A DNA stretch of 23,707 bases from JBJSXF01 sp046086225 (GCA_046086225.1 JBJSXF010000062.1:1-23707), one strand, 5' to 3'; counted from the first letter of the stretch, positions 13,577 through 21,488 are shown. The notes: generated by a model from the sequence alone, not told the origin. Numbers and translations are program-made.

Positions 13577-15325
13577 CTACTTCTTCTCGACCCAGATGCG
13601 CTGAACCGGGATACCGGTGCCGAGACCCTCGGACGGACCGGTGCCGTCAGGGAGCTTCGGACCCCACAGGCCCCAGATGCCCGGCTTCGACGCGATGTTC
13701 CAGAGGGTCCACTGGGCCCAACCGGCGTACACCTGCTCCGAGAAGCGCCGGTTCACCGCCTCGTAGAACTGCGGGCGCTTGGCCTCGTCGAGCTCGGTCC
13801 GGCCCTTCTCGAGGTTCTCGTTGATGACCGCGTCGTTGAAGCCGCCGAAGTTCACCGGGTTCGAGCAGTCCTCGGTCGTCGGGTTGTCGCAGTGCCACCA
13901 CACCCAGAGCGTGTCGGGGTCGGCGCCGGGGTAGTTCCGCCAGAAGATGGCCTGGAACTTCTTGCCGATGGCCTGGCTGATGTACTGGGTCTGGTCACCG
14001 ATCACCTGAGTGTTGGCGGTGATGCCGACGCGCTGCAGGTAGGTCTGCAACAGCGCCGCGGTTTTCGCCGTCTCCGGGTCCGAGCCGAGCGTGATCGTGA
14101 ACTCGAGCTTCTTGCCCGTGTCCTTCTCGTACGCCGCGACCTCGGCCTTCGACTTCTCGGGGTCGTACGTCGGGTAACCCGCGTCGGGCAGGTAGCCCAT
14201 CACGCCCTGGGCGAACGGACCCGAGGCGTTCTGCAGGAGATCGAGGTTGCGGAGCTTGTTCACCTGCGCTCGGTCGATGGCGTGGGCCACCGCCTTGCGG
14301 GCGTGGATGTTGTTGAACGGCTCGCCGCAGGGGCCGCCGCAGTCGGTGCCGTCGGCCTTCGTCGTGTTGAGCATGAGGAACGCGACTTCGGCGAGCTTGT
14401 CGGATTCGATGTAGTGAATGTTCGCATCCTTCCGGATGCTGTTGATCTGGATCGCACCGGACGTCTGGATGATGTCGTAATCGCCGGCCTGGAGGCCCTT
14501 CAGCATGTCGGCGCTGCTCGGCTGGACCTTGTACGTGATCTTGTCGAGGTAGGGGTACTTCACGCCCTTCTCGTCGACCCCCCAGTAGTCCGGGTTCTTC
14601 ACCGCCACGAACTGGCCGCTCGGACCCGGGGTGAAGGACCCCTTCTTGAACGGGCCGGTGCCGATCATGTCGGTGTCGCAGTTCTGCGAGTCGAGCTGGG
14701 CCTGGGCCATGATCCCGACCCGGCCACTCGACCAGAGGTACCAGGGGAAGGCCGGCCACTGCTGGTTGGTCGTGACCGTCACCGTTCCGGTGGCGTCATC
14801 GGCCGTGACGTCCTTCACGTACGGCCCGAACACGAAGCTGAACAGCAGCGGGCTCCGACCGGCGTACTTGCCCCGGTAGGCATCGATGTTGTTCTTCACC
14901 ACCGTGGCGGTGAGGTCGGTGCCGTCGTGGAACTTCACGCCCTCGCGGAGCTTGATCGCGAACGAGGTTGCGTCGGCGTTCGGGGTCACCGACTCGGCGA
15001 GGAACGGGTGGATCTTGCCGTCGGCGCCGGGCGCCGTGAGCGTGTCGTAGACCGCCCGGGCCACCTGGATGCCCGAGATCGCGAGCTGGGCCTCGGCCAG
15101 GCACCAGCCACCGTCGTTGGTCGCCTCGAGCGCGAAGATCGCCTCGCCGCCGGGGGTCGGGGCCTTGGCCAGATCGGCGGCCACCGTCACGAGGTTGCCC
15201 TTGGCCTCGCCGCCGCCACCTCCGCCTGACTTGTTGCCGCCCCCGCCGCAGGCGGCGAGCACGAACGACATCACCACGAGCGCAACTGCGCCGCGCCGGA
15301 TGCGGACGAGATCCCTCTTCTTCAC
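13577..15325 (-). CDS. Peptide/nickel-type ABC transporter substrate-binding lipoprotein (SBP family 5), 582 aa
   Basis: This is the extracytoplasmic substrate receptor of the importer. GTG 15325 follows a GGGGGG run (15331-15336) and gives a short basic N-terminus, hydrophobic segment and lipobox LAAC with lipidated Cys26, then a Gly/Ser linker. The longer open frame upstream is rejected because it has no signal. Family 5 landmarks are ARAVYDTLTAPGADGKIHPF, LREGVKFHDGTDLTATVVK, DMIGTGPFKKGSF, NPDYWG, YDIIQTSG, ARKAVAHAIDR and a final WTLWNIASKPGIWGLWG. A CGGPCGEP insertion and HCDNPTTEDC suggest disulfides outside the cell. The ligand may be a peptide, opine, sugar acid or other small molecule; it cannot be predicted here. 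It is the first gene of the operon. Confidence 0.93.
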   Translation of the reverse strand: MKKRDLVRIRRGAVALVVMSFVLAACGGGGNKSGGGGGGEAKGNLVTVAADLAKAPTPGGEAIFALEATNDGGWCLAEAQLAISGIQVARAVYDTLTAPGADGKIHPFLAESVTPNADATSFAIKLREGVKFHDGTDLTATVVKNNIDAYRGKYAGRSPLLFSFVFGPYVKDVTADDATGTVTVTTNQQWPAFPWYLWSSGRVGIMAQAQLDSQNCDTDMIGTGPFKKGSFTPGPSGQFVAVKNPDYWGVDEKGVKYPYLDKITYKVQPSSADMLKGLQAGDYDIIQTSGAIQINSIRKDANIHYIESDKLAEVAFLMLNTTKADGTDCGGPCGEPFNNIHARKAVAHAIDRAQVNKLRNLDLLQNASGPFAQGVMGYLPDAGYPTYDPEKSKAEVAAYEKDTGKKLEFTITLGSDPETAKTAALLQTYLQRVGITANTQVIGDQTQYISQAIGKKFQAIFWRNYPGADPDTLWVWWHCDNPTTEDCSNPVNFGGFNDAVINENLEKGRTELDEAKRPQFYEAVNRRFSEQVYAGWAQWTLWNIASKPGIWGLWGPKLPDGTGPSEGLGTGIPVQRIWVEKK

Positions 15326-15426
15326 CTGTTCCCCCCGATTCGGGTCGAGCCCCGTTTGGTACACGGCGGGAGGGACGACGGCACTGAGCCGGTCGGACCC
15401 CCCGAGTGGCTGGAGTGTAGAGGCGG

Positions 15427-15456
15427 AACCTACGGAGGGATCCGCACACCGGTCAA
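15427..15456 (-). promoter_or_regulatory. Candidate promoter of the ABC importer operon
   Basis: On the minus strand TTGACC (15451-15456) and TAGGTT (15427-15432) are separated by 18 nt, a good sigma-70-type arrangement. It lies about 100 nt before the binding-protein start, inside the 203-nt gap that separates this operon from the thiolase-like gene. No clear operator is seen in the gap. Confidence 0.5.
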
Positions 15457-15528
15457 ACCCGTGGCGAGGTGAGCGACCACGCGAATCGCTCGGGCCGCGC
15501 GATCTTCGAACGGGTCGACGGGCCGCCA

Positions 15529-17043
15529 CTACTTGACAGTGACTAGATTGACCCGGGCCGGACCCGCCGGACCGTCGCGATCGACGGTCTCCAGCCGGAT
15601 GGGGCGCCCGACGAGCTCCTCATGCTCGGCGGCGGCGCATGCGGCCCGATCCTCGAGCCGACCGTAGGCCCGGGCCCCGTCCGGGAGGTCGCACACGACG
15701 AGCGCCCACTCCGGCCCGCCCTCGCGACCGTGGACGACGGCGTAGGCGGCCACGGTCGCGTCGCCCTCGGCCGTCGCCGTCACCGGCGTTGCCTCCGGCG
15801 CCGGACCGGACTCCGGCACCCGCAGCTCGCCGGGCTCCGTCGACCAGACGCCGAAGACGTGCTTCGTCATGTGCATCCCGACTCCGCTGACGAGTCCGAG
15901 CGAACCGGGGTCGGATCGCAGGATCGCAGCCATCGCTGCGATCGAGTGCGTGATGTACCCGCTCGCCGGGCTGCCGTGGTATGGCAGGCCGCCGGTGACG
16001 GTGAGGCCGCGGGGGTCGTCGGGCGCGATCCCGAGCGCGTCGGTCGCGAAGTGCAGCGACGAGGCGAAGCAGGAGTAGAGGTCGAGGTGGGCGACGTCGT
16101 CGATCCCGACCCCCGCCCCCGCCAGCGCCGCCGAGGAGGCCCGGACCATCGCCGGCGAACGGCTCATCTCGGGGTGGGCGGCAACGAGCACGGGATCGGT
16201 GGCGTAGGCGGAGCCACGGAGGTACACCCGACGCTCGGGCGGCACCCCGAGCGCCTCGGCCCGTTCGTGGGTCGCGAGCACGATCGCCGCGGCCATGTCG
16301 ACGTCCATCACCGCGATCGAATACTTCGTGTACGGGTAGGCGACCATCCGGTTGCCAGGGGTTGCGGCGACGATCTCCTCGGCCGACCGGGCGACCGGGT
16401 ACCAGGCGTGCGGGTTCGCCGCCGCCACTGCGGTCATCGGCGCCAGCAGCCGACCGATCCCGGCCCGGTACTCGTCGAGCCCCTCACCCCGGCGGGCCCG
16501 ACGGGCGTTCTCGAAGACCGCGAAGGTGAGCCAGGCCTGAAACACCTCGTGCGCGATCTCGGCCGCGTCGGGGGGCGACTCCCACGGGTAGGGCCTGCGC
16601 TCCGCCGGTCGGAACGCGTACGGGAACCGCTCGCCGCGCTTCTTCCACGCCCGCTGGGTGGCCAGCGCCTCGGCACTCGTGATGACCGCCAGGTCGAGGT
16701 CGCCGGCGAGCATGCGCTCTGCAGTCGTGCCGACGAGCTGCTGGGTCGTGGTGCCGCCGATCCCCGAGTAGTGGCGATGGCGCGGTTCGATGCCGAGACG
16801 CTCGGCGAGCCGGCCGACCGCGTCGTCGTACTGCACGGTCTGGCAGTAAACGACCTGGAGGCTGTCGGTGGCACCGAGCACTCCGGGCCGACCGGCGTCG
16901 GCGACCGCCGCCCGAACCACCTCCTCCCACATCGCGAGCGGCTCGGGCGCGCCGTCGGCGCCGACCGCGTCGGGGCGCCACGTACGCGCCGCGACGCCGA
17001 TCAGACACGGCGTGCGCGGGTCGATGCTCACCGCGACCGCCAC
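15529..17043 (-). CDS. Thiolase-like (SCP-x type) acyl-CoA acetyltransferase homologue, 504 aa
   Basis: This has a thiolase fold resembling the SCP-2/SCP-x branch. Landmarks are the first-half signature region RHRHYSGIGGTTTQQLVGTT (about residues 91-110), DLDLAVITSAEALATQRA, and in the second half VAHLDLYSCFASSLHFATDAL, GLPYHGSPASGYITHSIAAM and GLVSGVGMHMTKHVFGVW. The nucleophilic Cys usually in the first region is missing (SGIGGTTT), and the CxG of the last region is replaced by GMH, so ordinary thiolytic chemistry is doubtful. The last 90 residues look like the extra beta domain found in actinobacterial homologues. GTG 17043 overlaps the crotonase gene by 16 nt; GTG 17031 (GTGA overlap) is an equally good start. 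It works with, or on the product of, the crotonase (inference). Confidence 0.85.
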   Translation of the reverse strand: MAVAVSIDPRTPCLIGVAARTWRPDAVGADGAPEPLAMWEEVVRAAVADAGRPGVLGATDSLQVVYCQTVQYDDAVGRLAERLGIEPRHRHYSGIGGTTTQQLVGTTAERMLAGDLDLAVITSAEALATQRAWKKRGERFPYAFRPAERRPYPWESPPDAAEIAHEVFQAWLTFAVFENARRARRGEGLDEYRAGIGRLLAPMTAVAAANPHAWYPVARSAEEIVAATPGNRMVAYPYTKYSIAVMDVDMAAAIVLATHERAEALGVPPERRVYLRGSAYATDPVLVAAHPEMSRSPAMVRASSAALAGAGVGIDDVAHLDLYSCFASSLHFATDALGIAPDDPRGLTVTGGLPYHGSPASGYITHSIAAMAAILRSDPGSLGLVSGVGMHMTKHVFGVWSTEPGELRVPESGPAPEATPVTATAEGDATVAAYAVVHGREGGPEWALVVCDLPDGARAYGRLEDRAACAAAEHEELVGRPIRLETVDRDGPAGPARVNLVTVK

Positions 17044-17948
17044 ACCGGGGGACGCTTCTCGGCGAAGGCCCGCGGGCCCTCCTTGGCGTCCTCGGTGCCG
17101 AAGACCCGACGCGAGATCCGGGCCTCCTTCTCGAGCGGGGACCGGAGCTCGCCGGCCAAACCGTCGAGGATCCCGGCGATCGTGTCCGGATCGGCGCCGG
17201 ATGCGGCCGCGTCCCGCAACGCGCGCACACCGGCGCGCAGCGCCCGGGCCAGGTCACCGTCGGCGTAGAGGCCGGCGAGCGCGCTCTCCTTGGTGGCCTG
17301 CACCGCCAACGGGGCGTTGGCCACGATCCGGCGCGCGTACTCGCGCGCCGCGTCGAGCAGCCCGTCGCGCGGCACGACCGCGTTCAGCAACCCCATCTGC
17401 AGCGCCCGGTCGGCCGGCACGAGGTCGGCGCAGAGGAGGAGCTCCATGGCGAACGCCCACGGGATCTGTCGGGGCAGCCGCACCGTCGTACCGCCCCCGG
17501 CGAAGAGCCCGCGCTTGGGCTCCATGACCGAGAACGCGGCCTCCGGGCAGGCCAGGCGGATGTCGCAGCCCCCCACCATCTCCATGCCCCCGGCCGTGCA
17601 GAACCCGTTCACCGCAGCGATGACCGGCTTGTGGAGCGGCCAGTCGCGCAGCACCGCCCGGGTACCGTCGTCGAGTCGGTAGCCGTCGATCTCGGTCCGA
17701 CCCTGCTCGGCGATCTCCCGGTGCAATCGGGTGATCTCGGGCACGTAGCGCTTGAGGTCGGCCCCGGTGAAGAAGGCGTCGCCGACGCCGGTGACGACCG
17801 CGACCCGCGCCCCGTCGTCGGCCGCGAATCGCTCCCACGCTTCCCGCAGGAGCTTGAAGTGCTCCATGTCCGCCGAGTTGCGGGCCTCGGGCCGGTCGAT
17901 CGTGATGACGACCACGTGGTCGCCGTCGTCGCGGTAATGGATCGCCAT
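17028..17948 (-). CDS. Enoyl-CoA hydratase/isomerase (crotonase) family protein, 306 aa
   Basis: This acts on an acyl-CoA thioester; the exact reaction is unknown. The N-terminus VVVITIDRPEARNS is the family start. The oxyanion-hole segments are FFTGADLKRY (about residues 59-68) and NGFCTAGGMEMVGGCDIRLA. MEPKRGLFAGGGTTVRLP places a Glu at the position of the first catalytic Glu of rat hydratase, and AMELLLCADLV places one at the second, so true hydratase activity is possible. ATG 17948 faces a divergent control region containing a perfect palindrome. Overlap with the thiolase-like gene points to an acyl-CoA degradation step encoded as a pair. Confidence 0.92.
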   Translation of the reverse strand: MAIHYRDDGDHVVVITIDRPEARNSADMEHFKLLREAWERFAADDGARVAVVTGVGDAFFTGADLKRYVPEITRLHREIAEQGRTEIDGYRLDDGTRAVLRDWPLHKPVIAAVNGFCTAGGMEMVGGCDIRLACPEAAFSVMEPKRGLFAGGGTTVRLPRQIPWAFAMELLLCADLVPADRALQMGLLNAVVPRDGLLDAAREYARRIVANAPLAVQATKESALAGLYADGDLARALRAGVRALRDAAASGADPDTIAGILDGLAGELRSPLEKEARISRRVFGTEDAKEGPRAFAEKRPPVWRSR

Positions 17949-17967
17949 ACCGTCACGCTACCGACGG

Positions 17968-17987
17968 ACCTGACGCCTGCGTCAGGT
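17968..17987. promoter_or_regulatory. Perfect palindrome (9-base arms) in a divergent promoter region: candidate operator
   Basis: ACCTGACGC (17968-17976) and GCGTCAGGT (17979-17987) are exact reverse complements around a 2-nt centre. The site sits 20 nt upstream of the crotonase start and 51 nt upstream of the dehydrogenase start, where one repressor dimer could control both directions. The TGACG/CGTCA half-sites resemble operators of TetR-type acyl-CoA-responsive regulators. No regulator gene lies in this window, so the binding protein is unknown. Confidence 0.6.
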
Positions 17988-18037
17988 GTGCGCGAGGATG
18001 CTCCCGTGCCGTTCCCAACCGCCCGATCGCGGCTCCG

Positions 18038-19021
18038 GTGAGCCGCCCCCGCGCGCTCGTCACCGCCCCGTTCCGCGGCGAGGGGCTCGCCGCGCTCGAG
18101 GCCGTCGCCGACGTCGTCTACGACCCGTGGATCGAGCAGGTCCCGCTGCGGATCTACGACGGCGAGCGCCTCGCCGAGCGGGTCGCGGCCGAGGCCGCCG
18201 ACATCCTCATCGTCGAGTCCGACTTCGTGACCGGCCCCGTCTTCGACCTGCCGCTCACGTGCATCGGCTCGTGCCGGGGCGACCCCAACAACGTCGACGT
18301 ACCCGCGGCGACCGCCGCCGGGATCCCGGTGCTGCGGGCGCCGGGCCGCAACGCCGACGGCGTCGCCGAACTCGCGATCGGGCTGCTGTTCGCGGCCAAC
18401 CGCTTCGTGGTCCCTGCGGATCGACGCGTCCGGGCCGGCAAGGTGTACTCGGGCGGGAAGATCCCCTACCAGCGCTACCGAGCCTGGCAGCTCGCCGGCC
18501 GCACCGCGGGCGTGGTCGGCCTCGGCGCGGTGGGCCGGGCCGCGGCGTGGCGTCTCGAAGGCATCGGGATGCGGGTGCTCAGCTTCGATCCGTACAACCC
18601 GGCGGCCACCCACCGCGACGATCTCGACGGCATGCTCGCCGAGTGCGACGTCGTGTCCGTGCACGCCGTGGTCACCCCCGAGACCGAGCGGATGATCGGT
18701 GCCGAGCAGTTCGCGGCGATGAAGCCGGGCGCGATCTACGTGAACTCGGCCCGAGCCAAGCTGCACGACACCGCCGCGCTCGTCGCGGCCCTCGAGCGCG
18801 GGCACCTCGGCGGCGCCGGCCTCGATCACTTCGAGGGTGAGCACCTGCCGGTCGACCACCCGCTCTGCGCAATGGACAACGTCGTGCTGACCCCGCATAT
18901 CGGCGGCGCGACCTACGACACCGAGGCGAACCACTCCCGCCTGATCGCCGACGACGTCACCCGCATCCTGGCGGGCGAGGTGCCGGTCAACTGCGTGAAC
19001 CCGGAGGTGCTGGCCCGATGA
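18038..19021 (+). CDS. D-2-hydroxyacid dehydrogenase (PGDH/glyoxylate-reductase family), 327 aa
   Basis: This is an NAD(P)-dependent oxidoreductase interconverting a 2-hydroxyacid and a 2-oxoacid. The nucleotide site VVGLGAVGRAAAWRL lies at about residues 157-171, followed by FDPYNP, where an acidic residue prefers NAD over NADP. The catalytic set is R in VNSARAKL, E in LDHFEGEHLP and H in LTPHIGGATYDTE. The N-terminal substrate domain includes SCRGDPNNVDVPAATAAGIPVL and GVAELAIGLLFAANR. GTG 18038 has only a weak ribosome binding site. The stop overlaps the aldolase start as ATGA. Phosphoglycerate dehydrogenase is unlikely because no ACT domain is present and the neighbour is an aldolase; a sugar-acid or carbohydrate-salvage role is more likely (inference). 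Confidence 0.9.
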   Translation: MSRPRALVTAPFRGEGLAALEAVADVVYDPWIEQVPLRIYDGERLAERVAAEAADILIVESDFVTGPVFDLPLTCIGSCRGDPNNVDVPAATAAGIPVLRAPGRNADGVAELAIGLLFAANRFVVPADRRVRAGKVYSGGKIPYQRYRAWQLAGRTAGVVGLGAVGRAAAWRLEGIGMRVLSFDPYNPAATHRDDLDGMLAECDVVSVHAVVTPETERMIGAEQFAAMKPGAIYVNSARAKLHDTAALVAALERGHLGGAGLDHFEGEHLPVDHPLCAMDNVVLTPHIGGATYDTEANHSRLIADDVTRILAGEVPVNCVNPEVLAR

Positions 19022-19674
19022 GCGAACCGAAGGGAACGGCCGAGGAGATCAAGGCGGCGGTCGTCGCGACCGCGAAGGAGAGCCTGCGCTCCGGCCTCGT
19101 GCACGGCACCGCCGGCAACTTCTCGGCCCGCCTCCCCGACGGCAATGTCGTGCTCACCCCGTCGAGCCTCGCCTACGAGGACATGACGGTCGATGATCTC
19201 GTCGTCACCGATTTGGAAGGGAACGTCGTGGAGGGCACTCGCTCCCCCACCACGGAGAAGGCACTCCACCTGGCGTGTCTCGCCGCGTACCCCGAGATCC
19301 ACGCGGTGATCCATTGCCACGCCAAGTTCGCCACGATGTTCGCCCTCGTCCACGAGCCCGTACCGTGCGTCATCGAGGAGGTCGAGGTCTTCGTCGGCGG
19401 TGACGTGCCGGTGGCCGGCTACGAGCTCACGGGTTCCGATGCGCTGGCCGCCGAGGTGTCGCGGCACGTGGCCGACCGCGCCGCGGTGCTGATGGCGAAC
19501 CACGGCCTGCTCACCGTCGGGAAGTCGCCCGCCGACGCCCTCAAGATCGCCAACCTCGTGGAGCTCACCGCCGAGATCGTGTGGGGCGCCCGCCGGCTCG
19601 GCGAAATCGTGCCGCTCCCCGACTCGACCCGCGAGAAGATGGGCCCGATCTACCCGATGCTGCGGGGGATGTGA
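19018..19674 (+). CDS. Class II aldolase/adducin-family protein, 218 aa
   Basis: This is a zinc-dependent aldolase, epimerase or decarboxylase of the fuculose-phosphate aldolase superfamily. Visible features are SGLVHGTAGNFSARLPDG (phosphate/substrate loop, about residues 26-43), TPSSLAYEDM, SPTTEKALHLACL (catalytic Glu, about residue 80), the zinc pair in AVIHCHAKFATMF (H-C-H, about residue 100) and the third His in MANHGLLTVG (about residue 162). All expected metal ligands are present. ATG 19018 overlaps the dehydrogenase stop by 4 nt, so the two are translated together. Substrates in this family include fuculose-phosphate, ribulose-phosphate, methylthioribulose-phosphate and oxotetronate-phosphate; nothing here chooses among them. 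No sugar kinase is adjacent. Confidence 0.9.
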   Translation: MSEPKGTAEEIKAAVVATAKESLRSGLVHGTAGNFSARLPDGNVVLTPSSLAYEDMTVDDLVVTDLEGNVVEGTRSPTTEKALHLACLAAYPEIHAVIHCHAKFATMFALVHEPVPCVIEEVEVFVGGDVPVAGYELTGSDALAAEVSRHVADRAAVLMANHGLLTVGKSPADALKIANLVELTAEIVWGARRLGEIVPLPDSTREKMGPIYPMLRGM

Positions 19675-19687
19675 CCCGGGTCCGGAC

Positions 19688-20350
19688 TCAGGGCCGCACG
19701 CGGGCGATGGTCAGCCCGTCGGCGATCGGCAGCATCACCGCATCGACCCGGGGATCGGCCGCCACCCGATCGTTGAACTCACGGATGGCCCGGGTGTCGT
19801 CGTCTTCGGCGTCCGCGTCGACGACCCGTCCCGACCACAGGACGTTGTCGACGAGGATGCACGCACCCGGCCGCATCCGAGGCACGAGGGCGTCGAAGTA
19901 GCCCCAGTAGCCGCCCTTGTCGGCGTCGATGAACGCGAGATCGAACTGCGGGTCGTCGGACAACGCGGCGATGGTCTCGATCGCCGGGGCGATCCGCAGC
20001 TCGATCCGGTCGGCCACCCCGGCCCGGGTCCAGGCGTCCCGGGCGACGGCCGTCCACTCCTCGGACACATCGCAGCAGAGCAGGTGCCCTTCGGGACCGA
20101 GGCCCCGAGCGAGGCACAGCGACGAGAACCCCGTGAAGGTGCCGACCTCGATCGCCGAGCGGGCACCCACGGCGGCGGCGAAGATCTCGAGGAAAGCCCC
20201 CTGCTCGGGCGCGACCTGCATCCCGGCCACCGGCCCGAGCGCGGCGGTCTCGGCCATCAGCCACGCCTGCACCGCATCGGGCGGTGAACCGTGCCCGACG
20301 AGGTAGTCGGCGACCTCGGCGGTGAGGAGGAAGGACTTCGGGGCGGCCAC
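19688..20350 (-). CDS. SAM-dependent O-methyltransferase (caffeoyl-CoA/catechol type), 220 aa
   Basis: This is a class I methyltransferase of the Methyltransf_3 type, usually methylating a catechol-like or phenolic hydroxyl with a divalent cation. The SAM motif AIEVGTFTGFSSLCLARGL lies at about residues 50-68, then HLLCCDVSEEW (ribose-binding acid), FDLAFIDADKGGYWGYFD (metal-binding Asp) and ILVDNVLWSGRVVD. The start is GTG 20350, giving MAAPKSFLLTAE; a longer open frame upstream runs antiphase through the redoxin gene. It starts 10 nt after the redoxin stop, so they form an operon. It converges on the class II aldolase gene with only 13 nt between. The substrate is unknown. Confidence 0.9.
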   Translation of the reverse strand: MAAPKSFLLTAEVADYLVGHGSPPDAVQAWLMAETAALGPVAGMQVAPEQGAFLEIFAAAVGARSAIEVGTFTGFSSLCLARGLGPEGHLLCCDVSEEWTAVARDAWTRAGVADRIELRIAPAIETIAALSDDPQFDLAFIDADKGGYWGYFDALVPRMRPGACILVDNVLWSGRVVDADAEDDDTRAIREFNDRVAADPRVDAVMLPIADGLTIARVRP

Positions 20351-20360
20351 GGCTTCGACC

Positions 20361-21392
20361 CTAGAAGGTGCCGTCGGCCGCCCGATACCCGGGGCGCCCG
20401 GCTCCGTCCCACTCGGTGACGAAGCTGAAGAAGCGCTCGCCGAAGGGGTCGTCGCCCTGCATCGGCAGGGTGCCGCGCCGGATCGTCCAGTCCATCGGCG
20501 CCAGGGCCGACGCTCGTTCGAAGCAGGCCTGCGCCCGCTCGGCGTGACCGGCCCGATGGAGGGACGCGCCGAGTCGACGCTCGGCCCGGGCCTGCTGCTC
20601 GGCGAACGACGGGGGCGCGACCTCACGACCGGGCGGGAGCACTCCATCGCGCACCCAGGCCCGCAGTTGATCGTGATGGACCGCCGAGTCGATGCCGGTG
20701 AACTCCTTGAAGAGGTCATCGACGGGCGCGACGACGGGCGGCCGCACGACCCGATCGTCCTCGTCGATCCACACCGCTGTGGGCACGTTCGTGATTCCCA
20801 GCCGCTCGGCGACGACGTGATCGGGGTCGATCAGCGTCGGGTGGGTCGGGGCGGCCGCCGCGATCCACTCACGGGCGGCGTCGGCCTCGTCGAGCGCGAC
20901 CGTGACGATCGTGAATCCGTCGGCCTCGAGCTCCTGGTGCAGTGCCTGCCACCCGGGCAGGTCGTAACGGCAGCCTCACCAGGAGGCCCAGGCCACCAGC
21001 AGCTTCTTCTTGCGCCCGATGCGCCCCCATTCGAAGACCGCGCCGTCGGCGTCACGCAGCACAAGGTCGTCGAGGTGTCCGTCGCCAAGACGTGCGGCGA
21101 TCGCCGCTACCGACGCGCCGAGCGCGACGGTCGCCGTCTCCTCGTCGATCGCGAACGGCCGCTGCAGCAGGTCGGCCGCGACCCGGAGGTCGACGCGATC
21201 ACCGACCCGCAGCTCGGGGCGGGCCTTCGTCGGCACGCACACGTCACCCCGGCACAGCCCCTCGGGCTCGAGGTGCCACCCGATCGCCTGGGCCAGCGTG
21301 TCCGGATCGACCAGCAGTGAACCCGACCCGATCTCGCCCCTGACCTCGCCCGTGACCTCGACCGGACCGTCCTCCCGCAGAATCGTCGCCAC
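20361..21392 (-). CDS. Thioredoxin-fold redoxin with in-frame TGA (probable selenoprotein), 343 aa with Sec139
   Basis: This is a thiol/selenol oxidoreductase-like protein read through one internal TGA at 20976-20978. The frame is open for 138 codons before the TGA (GTG start at 21392) and 204 after it, to TAG 20361-20363. The N-terminal domain includes GWHLEPEGLCRGDVCVP with C47 and C52. The thioredoxin-fold domain starts near residue 115; its strand LLVAWASW runs straight into TGA-Gly-Cys-Arg-Tyr-Asp-Leu-Pro, so the TGA sits exactly at the redox-active position, giving WASW-U-G-C. After it come DGFTIVTVALDEADAA, HPTLIDPDHVVAERLGITNV and the cis-Pro signature NVPTAVWIDE, then a C-terminal helical region (RRLGASLHRAGHAERAQACF) and DWTIRRGTLPMQG. 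It matches a WAxxUGC redoxin selenoprotein pattern I recall. The alternative is a nonsense mutation. No membrane anchor or signal peptide is visible. Confidence 0.82.
20946..20973 (-). promoter_or_regulatory. Candidate bacterial SECIS hairpin after the internal TGA
   Basis: On the minus strand, starting 2 nt after the TGA, CTGCC (20973-20969) pairs with GGCAG (20950-20946). Inside it ACC (20962-20960) pairs with GGT (20953-20951), leaving a 6-nt 5' bulge and a 6-nt apical loop UGCCCG at 20959-20954. The loop begins 16 nt after the TGA and has G among its first two bases, as I recall for bacterial SECIS elements. The inner stem is short, so this is suggestive only. Confidence 0.5.
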
Positions 21393-21488
21393 GACGGCAG
21401 TCTGGCACGAAGCCGCCGTCCCCCGCCGCCGTTGCGTCGCGGGTGAGGGGGGACGTGAGCTTCGCTCGGCGCCGTCCGGCCAGAACGG

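Noticed and set aside
13355..15229. 624-codon + strand open frame opposite the binding-protein gene
   Set aside because: It has no motifs and Val/Arg/Gly/Leu-dominated composition, while the opposite strand encodes a complete lipoprotein of a known family.
15622..17268. 548-codon + strand open frame opposite the thiolase-like gene
   Set aside because: Antisense shadow with Arg/Gly/His-rich composition and no domain.
20361..20786. Stand-alone 141-residue protein starting at an internal GTG (MPTAVWID)
   Set aside because: This is the 3' half of the TGA-containing redoxin; the start falls inside the thioredoxin cis-Pro signature, which could not be the beginning of a working domain.
20976..21392. 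Stand-alone 138-residue protein ending WASW at the TGA
   Set aside because: It ends at the first redox-active position of a thioredoxin fold, with the rest of the fold continuing in the same frame, so termination there is less likely than read-through.
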